Source: Schoenoplectus triqueter (Eukaryota; Streptophyta; Magnoliopsida; Poales; Cyperaceae). From it: a stretch of 19,976 bases of DNA. Below, in pieces: positions 9,926 to 17,639 of the stretch (position 1 is its first letter; each line of letters opens with the position of its first letter). The notes below the pieces were generated by a model. The model did not search any database. It was not told the origin of the DNA and worked only from the letters and a program-made list of their open reading frames with translations. A program made the translations under genes and the position numbers. The stretch covers positions 1-19,976 of the forward strand of contig CAXKVV010000918.1 of NCBI GenBank assembly GCA_964058805.1, in the 5' to 3' direction.

Positions 9926-10690
9926 GTCAAAATTAACAGAGTGTATCGTTATGTAACGCTTCATAAAGCGTTATAATGATTCAATACACCTACTCAAAAA
10001 TATTCTATTTTTTTAAAAAAAAGTCAAAATTAACAGAGTGTATCGTTATATAACACTTTATAAATCATTTAATAACTCATGAAACATATAATGATTCACT
10101 GAATGTATAACGATTCACTGAATCATTGTAACATTTCTGAAGATCAGTAGACTTGTCAGAAGGTTAGTCAAACAAGTCAAAGCATTGAAATGTTTCTGTA
10201 AATCATTTAACGTTTCTCTATATCTATTTACCCTTGAAAAATCTCAAGGATAAAACAGCTGAATAATCTGGAATAAATAAGAGACAGGAAAGGAATGTGG
10301 ACACTAATCTTAGAACAATCTAGTGGTCCAGATTAAATACAACGTTTTTAGGAATCATCATAACAATTCTTGAATCGTTATATGATTCATTTAAGCGTGA
10401 AACGCTTTTACAAAACGTTGACAAAGATTTGACCATGTTCTGACAAGTCAACACACTCTAAAGAATCGTTATACAATTCCTTGAATCGTTATACGATTCA
10501 CTAAAGCATTGTAACGATTTCTTAAATCGTTATACGGTTTATCATATCGTCGTAACGCTTTACAAGACGTTGATAATGTTTTGACCTTTGTTGACCATCT
10601 CTGACAAGTCTGCCATCTTCAGAAAAACGTTATAACGATATCTTGAATCGTCATAACGATTGATAAGGTAGTGACACATTTTTGTCAATT
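9926..10690. repeat. Palindromic CGTTATAACG-type repeats
   Basis: A segment starting GTCAAAATTAACAGAGTGTA occurs at 9926 and again at 10023 (period 97). Degenerate palindromes such as AATCGTTATACGATT recur to about 10660. The clearest tandem run is at 10460-10562, where five units of 20-21 bp vary around TTAAATCGTTATAACGATTT. The three other arms have AT-rich tandem repeats in this position. Remnants such as GACAAGTCAA (10442) link it to them. Confidence 0.6.
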
Positions 10691-10734
10691 GCTGATGAGT
10701 CATCATAATATGGCAGCTTTTGAACTAGTTTGTT

Positions 10735-11045
10735 TAGAAGTTCGCCCACTGATAAACCTGTCTCAATGTTAAACCAGCCAAGAGCCCAGAGTTTAATGTT
10801 GTGCACAAGTTAACCCTGAATCTGTGAGTCGGCCTGGTGCTCAGGACTCGTGATTTAGTAGTGATCAAATATATATTCACACAAAAGGGTGTGAAGCAAC
10901 ACGGTGATTTTTACACAAGTACTGCAATATCCAAAATAGCTAGTCGAGACAAGAACATCTCGACGCCCGTCGAAGAATGACCAAAACTATGACATTAGCG
11001 CAAGCGAATGAACATCACGATGTCCAAGGAGGTGATATCATGATA
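10735..11045. repeat. Reduced inner arm of copy 2, left side
   Basis: A shortened version of the tandem and hairpin region, about 310 bp against roughly 1.26 kb on the right. It retains GTTAAAC/GTTTAA and GAGTC/GACTC hairpins whose centres resemble the GCTCAGTGCTT family (10769-10850). It also retains CACACAAAAGGGTGTGAAGC (10876) and GTCGAGA/TCTCGAC around CAAGAACA (10943-10964). The constant-loop ACAGA hairpins are essentially missing here. Confidence 0.5.
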
Positions 11046-11053
11046 ACTCTGCT

Positions 11054-11324
11054 GTGCGACCCTTTTTCGCGCGCCGCCGCACCGCCGCCGGGCGGTGGGT
11101 TCTGCGGAAGAAGGACACGGAGATCCCTCCCGAGCGTGCATCTGCATGGGTGTCGGCCGATTCTGCCGTTTAGAGATTATTTGGATGCACATTCAGGGGG
11201 TTTTTAGTGATTGTGAGTTCTTGTAGATTCCGGTGGGCGCAAGCCCCCACCGTTAATTACCCTGGGCTACGAACCTCGAGGCACCTCTGGATCTTTGAAA
11301 GAGAGAAGCAAATAGTATAGTTAA
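11054..11324 (+). repeat. Conserved core of foldback element, copy 2
   Basis: Homologous to 3198-3463 in the opposite orientation. It begins GTGCGACCCTTTTTCGCGCG, which contains the E2F-type TTTCGCGCG. A GC-rich CCGCCGCACCGCCGCCGGGC stretch follows, then GAAGAAGGACACGGAGATCC and a hairpin from GGTGGG and CCCACC around 11233-11252. It ends ATAGTATAGTTAA. It is the only non-palindromic segment shared by both elements, so it is the natural place for a functional signal, but I recognise no gene in it. A 76-codon ORF crossing it is not preserved in copy 1. Confidence 0.65.
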
Positions 11325-11369
11325 GAGATGGGCAAGTGGTCGTCTAAGTTTATAAAAATGGATCTACGG

Positions 11370-11910
11370 AAGATGAACCTACCAACAGACCGGTTCAATC
11401 TATGGAAGACAAACCTACAAACAGATCGGTTTTGTCTTATGGGGGACGAACCTACAAACAGACCGGTTCAGTCCATGCCACCTCGAGATGTAACCTTACC
11501 AACAAACCAGGTTAATCTCTTCATAGGGGGCTTGAGGTGAGTCTACATACAGACCGACTCGACCTCCGTTGATCTAGAAGATAAACCTACAAACAGACCG
11601 GTTCAATCTTAACTAGTCAACAACCAATCACACAAAATACAACTCGAAGCACTGAGCCGGTTGATCTTGAGGTTGGTGAATCAGGAGAAGGGTGGCTATG
11701 GCCCACGTATTTCTTCTCACCGATCTTCTAGATCATGAATTCGAAGCACTAAGCCGATTCATAAACCTAGGAAACACAATTGCACACAATGTCAAACCTG
11801 AAGCGCTGGGCCAGTTCAACATTGAGGCATGTGTTAGTGAAGGAACCTACCTACAGAACGGTTCACATTCACTGTTTTGTGGATGAATCTACCAACAGAC
11901 CGATTCAATC
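11370..11910 (+). repeat. Array of short hairpins, right arm of copy 2
   Basis: Eight 22-bp units share the centre TACNNACARAYC or a close variant. Perfect inner stems are GAACC/GGTTC at 11375-11396, 11448-11469 and 11843-11864; AAACC/GGTTT at 11411-11432; AACCT/AGGTT at 11492-11513; GAGTC/GACTC at 11539-11560; and GAATC/GATTC at 11885-11906. A unit at 11583-11604 has one end mismatch. At 11534-11566 the pairing extends as GAGGT/ACCTC past one bulged G. Second-type hairpins with centre AAGCACTRAGC or AAGCGCTGGGC lie at 11640-11663, 11735-11762 and 11795-11816. Confidence 0.75.
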
Positions 11911-11979
11911 TCACATTCTTGGGAAATGAGCCAGGAGATAAACTCATCGACGGACGAGTTCAGTCTTGCCAGCTCAAAT

Positions 11980-12600
11980 GGTCATGAATTACTTGTTCAT
12001 GACACCGAGTCATTAAGATGTCACTTCGCTAGGACATCGTAATGTTCTTCGTCTTCAAAGTCGACATATCTCTCCATGCTGATGTCGTAGCTTTGGTCAA
12101 TCTTCAACGAACGCCAAGATGTTCTTGTCTCGACTAATCATTCTACGTGTTGCATTACTTGTGCAAAATTACTATGTAGCCCTACACCCCTTGTGTGAGC
12201 GTATTCAATCATGAGTTACTTGCTCATGGCAGCGAGTCATTAAGATGTCACCTCTCTAGGACATCATAATGTTCTTCTTCTTCAGAGTCGACGTATATCT
12301 TCATGTTAGTGTCGTAGCTCTGGTTATTCTTCATCAAACATCAAGATGTTCTTGTCTCGATGTATCTTCTCAGGTCGCTATCGAAGCCTTAATCTTCAAA
12401 CGTCAAGATGTTCTTGTCTCAACGCATCTTCTTCATATTGCTATCGAAGCCTTAATCTTCTCACGTCGAGATGTTCTTGTCTCAACGTATTTTATTATTA
12501 TTCATCAAATGTCAAGATGTTCTTGTCTCGACATATCTTTCTAAATGTTGTGCAAATATTCTCATGTGACTCTACACTCCTTGTGTGAGCATTTTTTATT
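11980..12600. repeat. Tandem repeats with CAAGATGTTCTTG palindromes
   Basis: Reverse-complement counterpart of 1944-2440, expanded. Hairpins with loop TTACTTG lie at 11983-12001 (CATGAA/TTCATG) and 12210-12228 (CATGAG/CTCATG). CAAGATGTTCTTG recurs near 12115, 12350, 12404 and 12513, in subunits of about 55-65 bp. ACACCCCTTGTGTGAGC (12185) and ACACTCCTTGTGTGAGC (12574) mark unit ends. ORFs here only translate the repeats. Confidence 0.6.
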
Positions 12601-12674
12601 CATCTCAAAAATATACAAAGCCCATATAATATCTTCTATTATTATCTCTATTATCAAGATGCATTTATTTATTA

Positions 12675-12723
<49 letters not shown>

Positions 12724-13870
12724 TATTACTATTATTATTATTTTTGAATGCTATTTATCTATGTAGAAAACTATTTACAAAAATAATAGAAAATGGGTAG
12801 CTATTAACTTAGAACTTTATTTATATTTTTGGGATTTTATAATAGCTAAAATAGTAGAATTTTATTTTCATTACTTCTAAACTCTATGTATTCTATAGAA
12901 AATCACTTACAAAAGTAATAGAAAATAAAATGGCTATATTTTTTTTTTATTTGTATTTTTAAAATGTTTATAATAGCTAAAGTAATAGAATTTTATTATT
13001 ATATTCTATTATATTTAAAATACTATTCATTATGTAAGAATCATTTACAAAATTAAAAGGTGGTTAGCTATACTATTTTACTATTATTATTTTTATTATT
13101 ATATTTTTATTATTATTACTTTTTTTCTTAATATCTATAATAGCTAAAAGAAATCATTACTAATATTCTATTCTATTTATTATACTATTCATTATATCTA
13201 TTTTTATTATCTCTATTTATTATCTATAGAAAAGATTTTTTATTATTATTTGAAAATAGTCATAAGAGATAAAATTCATTATGTTTTTATTACAACTATT
13301 ATTTTATTTACATTTTATTCATCAAAGGTATTTTTATTATATATTTGTATAGAAATAACAAAAGAAATACAATTCATATTATAAAAGAAAATGTATTTTA
13401 CTATTTATTACCATAGTAGTATATTTTTGTTTATTTTGTGCTATTTACTTTTATTATTCTTTTACAGAAAATATCAATATAATATCTATTATTATTATTA
13501 TTATTATTTTTTATTTATCAAAGAATATAGCTAATCTCATCATTTATTATAGTATATTATTATCACCATTATTATTTCATGGAAAATCACTTGAAAAATC
13601 ACTAAAATATATCTAGTTATTATTTATGATTTTTATTTGTATTTTTGGAATTTTTATAGTATTTAAAATGACAAGTCAAAACTAGGTCAACTATATCAAT
13701 ATATGTAATGTATTTTGCTTTTAAATTGTTTTATCATGATTATATTTTTAAAACTGGAATATTATTGTATAGAAAAATAGTATGAAAAAAATAAGAAAAT
13801 TTTAGAAACAAATTTGAGTCAATTTGGAGTTCAGGAACATTTTCAAATTATTTATTTACTATTTAATCTT
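12600..13870. repeat. AT-rich block, right arm of copy 2
   Basis: Counterpart of 780-1925 in reverse complement; 13560-13860 is the most similar part. It contains a TTA microsatellite at about 12677-12720 that continues imperfectly to 12741, and repeated units with AAAATAATAGAAAATGG and ATAATAGCTAAA phrases (about 12780-13150). No coding potential is apparent. Confidence 0.6.
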
Positions 13871-13879
13871 AATATTCTG

Positions 13880-14600
13880 TTATTAACTTAATGGGCTTAA
13901 CAGAGTGGGCCAAGATTTAATTTCTTTTTAATTTTCGACAGTTGGGCCTATTCATTTTTATTCTCAATTGGGCCGGCCTCTTTCATTCAGTGATTTATTT
14001 AAAACGTTGGATCAGCTTCAAGATTCATTCATATGAGATGGATGGTCCAGATTAAATCTTTTTCCTCTTTTGAATCGCGATTTACAGCCAGCGTCTGATT
14101 TCTTCAAGATGCGTTCTTGAGCATCAAACTTCGTGTTGTGCGCTAAGAGTCGTGCTCACTCGTCCCTCTGACTGTCCCGTTGACCACTTCGCTAAGATTC
14201 ACGCCGAAGGCCATTTCTGGCGACCGGAGCTCCGTCCTTCCGATCAGATGGATTCAACAGTATCGCCTCTTTGTCAGGAATGCATCTACGGCCTCTGATT
14301 GAAGATCGATACGGTGGTAAGTGCTATACGACGATGCCAGTTAAGGCGTACCAACCAGAATTGGTACCGGATTGAATTCTTTCCAAATTCAATGTAATTA
14401 ATCACTATTGTTGAGAATTATGAGTTCAGAGAGCATCGCCTAGATTGACTAATGTGATCTGAAGTGAGTAAAAGATCTTCTCTTTCGTTTTAACTGTGTT
14501 GGAGCGCTTCATTCTTTCACATTGTTCGGTACCGGCTGGTACTGGCTTCGATTCATTCCAATGATGACCTTTCATCAACTTTCCTTACTGGATTAACATC
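13880..14600. other. Right arm of copy 2, no gene seen
   Basis: No gene is supported. The stretch matches 5400-6190 of copy 1 in the same orientation (GGGCCTATTC, GATTGAAGATCGATACGGTGG near 14297, ACTTGATCT-like words, CATCGCCTA at 14429), and 9110-9840 of copy 2 in reverse complement. Confidence 0.45.
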
Positions 14601-14960
14601 CCTCAGGCCTAAAGGCGCGCCTAGACATAGCTAGGGCCAGTGGCTCGCTGAGTTGGATGAGAATTCCACTGATTTCAAGTTTCATCAGCTGGCGACATAC
14701 TGATTTCATCATAATCATTAGAATTACACGATTTCAATTGTTTTCAAACGATCATAATGACTCAATCAAAATAATTATGAAATAACCAGTCCCTATCCCT
14801 TAGTTATCAACTGATTAAAAGCAAGAAAATCAAATGATAAAGGTAAATTCTTTATGAAACCAGCACAGCAACAAATGAATTGAAGATTTTTAATATTTAT
14901 AACTGATTCAGGCCTAAAGGCTCGCCAATTATCTTGCAATTGGGCCAGTGGCTCGCTGAA
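14601..14960 (-). repeat. Two inverted AGGCCT...GCCAGTGGCTCGC boxes
   Basis: Boxes at 14601-14654 and 14908-14960 are reverse complements of those at 8625-9320. They contain AGGCGCGCCT (14613-14622) and CTAGCTA-type palindromes. They lie about 307 bp apart, matching the unit spacing of the left arm, which has one box more. Confidence 0.65.
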
Positions 14961-15164
14961 TTCAGTCAATTGCCATTGATTATTGTTCTTTAGGAAAACA
15001 GTAAATGAACAAAGAAGAAAAAGATTAAAGAAAGAACAGTAAGAACAAAGAAATTCAACTGATCACTTGACAAGTATGGTTTAGATGTTCAAGACTCAAT
15101 TCCAGAAAGAAAAAGAAAAAAAAAATGCAAATAAGATATTGACCGAACTAATGAATATACCATC

Positions 15165-15368
15165 CCATACCTTCAGTTTGAAACAGTAATCCAAATTGTT
15201 TAAATCTCTTGTTTAATCTTGAAATCTCTCTCTCTCTATGGCCACTGGTGATTGTGAGTGAGTCTCTCTCTGATCAACTACTAATGAGAATATATGAATA
15301 TGTGTGCACTGCTTGCTTCTCTCATGGGGGGGGGTTTGATCAATTTTGCTCCAGTGCTTATATAGGAT
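15165..15368 (-). promoter_or_regulatory. Inward-facing TATA promoter and 5' splice site, right arm of copy 2
   Basis: On the minus strand, CCTATATAAGCAC (15356-15368) is followed by a leader of about 190 nt containing a C9 run (G9 on plus, 15326-15334) and GA repeats (15227-15238). CTGAAG/GTATG, a plausible splice donor with its GT at 15169-15170, comes next. Order and spacing mirror 8217-8413. No coding exon was recognised. Confidence 0.4.
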
Positions 15369-15379
15369 TCAATCACACT

Positions 15380-16240
15380 CTAATGTTAGCCAATTGTGTT
15401 TCTTTTTGCATGAATTGTGCTTCCTTGATCCCTCGGATCACTGACATGGCGCCATCCTAGCCCTCAATTCAATAGTTCAATGGTGTAGATTGATCTGGAA
15501 TGTGCTTGTTGTGAGCAAAATTGATGACTAGGATCGATGACCTGGCTCTGTGGTTGTAGCTCAATTCTTCCTTGCACTCTCCTTTTCAAGAACCAAGTGA
15601 AATTAGCCTTTTTATCTCTTTCCGGTTCTGTACACCATCTTCATCATGGAAATTCATTAAAAGGGGAGTTAATCCGCGCCAATAACCGCCTCAACTGCAT
15701 CGTGGGGTCCACACGATGCCTTCTTAACTGCCAATTCACCTTATCTTCATTTTAATTGGCCAATTTCATTTTCTACCCGATTCCCATTATCTTTCATGCG
15801 AGTGATCCACAATACACCATTTTAAAAATCAATTGTTTCAGTGGATTCTACTCATTGAGAGCTTTCCAGCGGTATAAAGATTGTAAATTTTCATCGCCAT
15901 TTGAATTATATCCCATTTTCAATTGAATACCGTTGAAGAAAATCGAGTGGCAGAAGAGAAGAACTCGCATGGGGGAGAAGAGGATCGTTCTGCCTCGGTG
16001 GGCCCCATCGGCAGTGAAAGAAAAAGAGATAGGAAGCGACCGCTTTCAGGTGAACTCGGCGCACATGGACAGGCCCCACTTGTCAGGTTTAATGAGACAC
16101 AAATAAGATGCGCCGGGCTCATGCAAATGTTTGCTCTCTTTTTAAAACATCTCCAGCGCCAACTTACCCCTTATGTGTTTAGCGTCTCCCATTTGCACAC
16201 AGATAGCTCTTCAGCTCCAAGTTACACCCATAAAAGCCCT
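15380..16240. other. Outer right arm of copy 2, no gene seen
   Basis: Short ORFs on both strands at 15919-16243 overlap each other and none has a recognisable domain. Visible landmarks are a perfect 8-bp hairpin at 15697-15719 and GGCCCCACTTGTCAGG at 16072-16087. The second is the same motif found in the opposite orientation at 6616. Confidence 0.4.
15697..15719. other. Perfect hairpin, 8-bp stem
   Basis: GCATCGTG and CACGATGC are separated by the seven bases GGGTCCA. The structure lies in the outer right arm of copy 2 with no gene next to it. Confidence 0.6.
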
Positions 16241-16440
16241 TGATCAAATCCTGACCTTTGGATTTATCTGATTTCTTTTCTCCAATTAATTTTAATAGCT
16301 ACCTTCATCCAAAAATCATGAAAATTTCACCAAAAATCTCTAAAATCATGATGATCATCTCTGCATTTTTATTTTCCCATTTTACCCCTGTCTGCTTGTG
16401 CTAAAAATTCCATGATCAATAAAACCCTGTTTTATTCTTA
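16200..16440. repeat. Outer-end block of copy 2, right side
   Basis: Reverse complement of 6196-6452. Shared landmarks include CCAAGTTRYACC, TTGATCAAATC, the ATCATGAAAATTTCACC region and TTTTACCCCT. It is the outermost inverted match I can see, so it marks the probable element end. Confidence 0.6.
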
Positions 16441-16553
16441 TAAAATCCCTATTTATCAGTTGTAGCTCAGTGTCTCTGCCAATTCTCTCTCTCCTGCAGA
16501 AACCACCCTAACTAAATATCAATTAGACTTATATTGATATTTATTAGGGCTTG

Positions 16554-16775
16554 ATTTGATCAAATGCTGACTACTTATCAGCAATTAATACAAATCTAGA
16601 CTTGATCAGATGGTTGCTCCCAGCTTTGGCACCTGATCAGTCTTGTGAAATTGACTTTCAATCCCTTAACATGAGGGTGACTTGGTCAAAGAACTGACTA
16701 CTTATCAGTAATTGACACAAATCAAAGCATGGTTAGGTGGTTGCTCGCAGCTTTGGCACCAGGTCAGCCTTGAAA
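16554..16775 (+). repeat. Two-copy tandem repeat, period 127 bp
   Basis: CTGACTACTTATCAG begins at 16567 and 16694. Each copy continues to GGTTGCTCSCAGCTTTGGCA and a GATCAG/GGTCAG end. The intervening bases are less alike. No gene is seen between 16440 and 16940. Confidence 0.7.
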
Positions 16776-16939
16776 GCAAAATCACATTTGGAATTTCTCA
16801 TGATTAGTTGCATCAAAATGCTAGCTTGGCATTGACATCATTTCATGTAGTATAGGGATTACACTGCTTCAGCTCCTTCCTAGGGTTAGCTTCAAAGGCA
16901 GATTTCTAGGGTTCAATTCTGACCCTCTTCAATAGGTCA

Positions 16940-17430
16940 CTGAGGTGTGGGGTCCACCTGTCAGTGAAAATGGTCACATGTGTGACTCATCAGATAGGTT
17001 GTGCTGTTAGACTCATCTGCAAGGGACTGCCAGGTGGGTCCCACTTGTCAGAGAAAATGTAATCAAATGGCTGACCCGTCAAGAGATTTTCTCTCTCCTA
17101 AATCTCCCGAGGGTCAGCCACTTCGAATGGGCAGAAGGTGGCTGGGTATTTATATCCTTGCTCCATATTTAGGATTTCCTTGTGGGATTAATGCTTAACC
17201 TCTGTTCCGGGTTAGTTAGCTTTCTTAACAAAAATAGGCTAGGTCCATGTCATTGGAGCTGCTCATAAGGGACTGCCATGTGGGTCCCACTTGTCAGAAA
17301 AGATAAAATCACATGGTGACACCCAAGAGGTCTCCTCTCTCCCTCGATCTTCTTGGGTGTCACACATGCTGAGTGGATAGAGAATAGCGGGGTATTTATA
17401 CTCTTCACTTTGCGCTCAGCATTCCATTGT
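16940..17430 (+). repeat. Tandem promoter-like units upstream of the PMD gene
   Basis: Two units of about 246 bp (17020-17215 and 17266-17460) share this order: AAGGGACTGCCANGTGGGTC, CCCACTTGTCAGA, a hairpin, TATTTATA, then TTGTGGGAYTAATG and TGTTCCGGG. A third, partial unit at 16946-16990 has only the GGGGTCCACCTGTCAG part and its hairpin. The hairpins differ in sequence: GTCACA/TGTGAC at 16973-16986, GGCTGACCC/GGGTCAGCC at 17069-17077 and 17111-17119, and GTGACACCCAAGA/TCTTGGGTGTCAC at 17316-17328 and 17351-17363. Confidence 0.75.
17391..17400 (+). promoter_or_regulatory. Likely TATA box of the PMD gene
   Basis: GGTATTTATA lies 190-210 bp upstream of the open frame and would place a transcript start near 17425-17435. 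An equivalent TATTTATA in the upstream unit (17147-17154) could serve as an alternative promoter. The GTGGGTCCCAC motif at 17279 (TCP-type GGNCCCAC) lies about 110 bp upstream. Confidence 0.5.
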
Positions 17431-17597
17431 GGGACTAATGGATTTGTTCCGGGGTTATGCAGCGATTTTTCCTGATCAGTGGGCCACCTTTCCACTGCTC
17501 TCTTTCTTCTCCCCCTTTCTTATGATTTATCATCAATTTATTTCATTTATTCATCTATTCATCCTTGAAATTTTCAAAGGGTAAACAAAGAGCCACC

Positions 17598-17639
17598 CAC
17601 CAAGACGAGCCTTGAATGCTCGAAAGGCTTGTCTTGGTG
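17598..17639 (+). other. 16-bp hairpin at the 5' end of the PMD reading frame
   Basis: CACCAAGACGAGCCTT (17598-17613) pairs with AAGGCTTGTCTTGGTG (17624-17639) with a single G-T wobble, enclosing a ten-base loop. It sits between the predicted transcript start and the first in-frame ATG. The loop contains an out-of-frame ATG (17616) that opens a 28-codon upstream frame. Confidence 0.7.

Larger units (their letters stand above)
6196..16440. mobile_element. Foldback-type long inverted-repeat element, copy 2
   Basis: Inverted similarity on the two sides of the 11054-11324 core is visible at several distances: 6230-6452 with about 16200-16400 (shared TTGATCAAG, GGGGTAAAA and CAACTTGG phrases); 8060-9010 with about 14600-15650 (TATA region and AGGCCT boxes); and 9560-9800 with about 14100-14400. 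This suggests arms of roughly 4.8 and 5.1 kb. The left arm lacks most of the hairpin array and the AT-rich block found on the right, and instead has CGTTATAACG-type repeats. No transposase ORF is visible. The outer limits are approximate. An alternative is that 6196-6450 is the end of copy 1 and copy 2 starts nearer 7.9-8.1 kb. Confidence 0.6.

Noticed and set aside
12269..12766. ORFs of 73-91 codons
   Set aside because: They translate the CAAGATGTTCTTG tandem repeats and the TTA microsatellite.
15919..16243. Overlapping ORFs of 67 and 106 codons on opposite strands
   Set aside because: The forward one starts at a TTG. It is charged but has no recognisable domain, it overlaps the reverse one, and it lies in a diverged inverted arm.
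1..16440. LTR retrotransposon or retrovirus-like element
   Set aside because: The long repeats are inverted rather than direct, and no gag, protease, reverse transcriptase or integrase motifs were seen in any frame.
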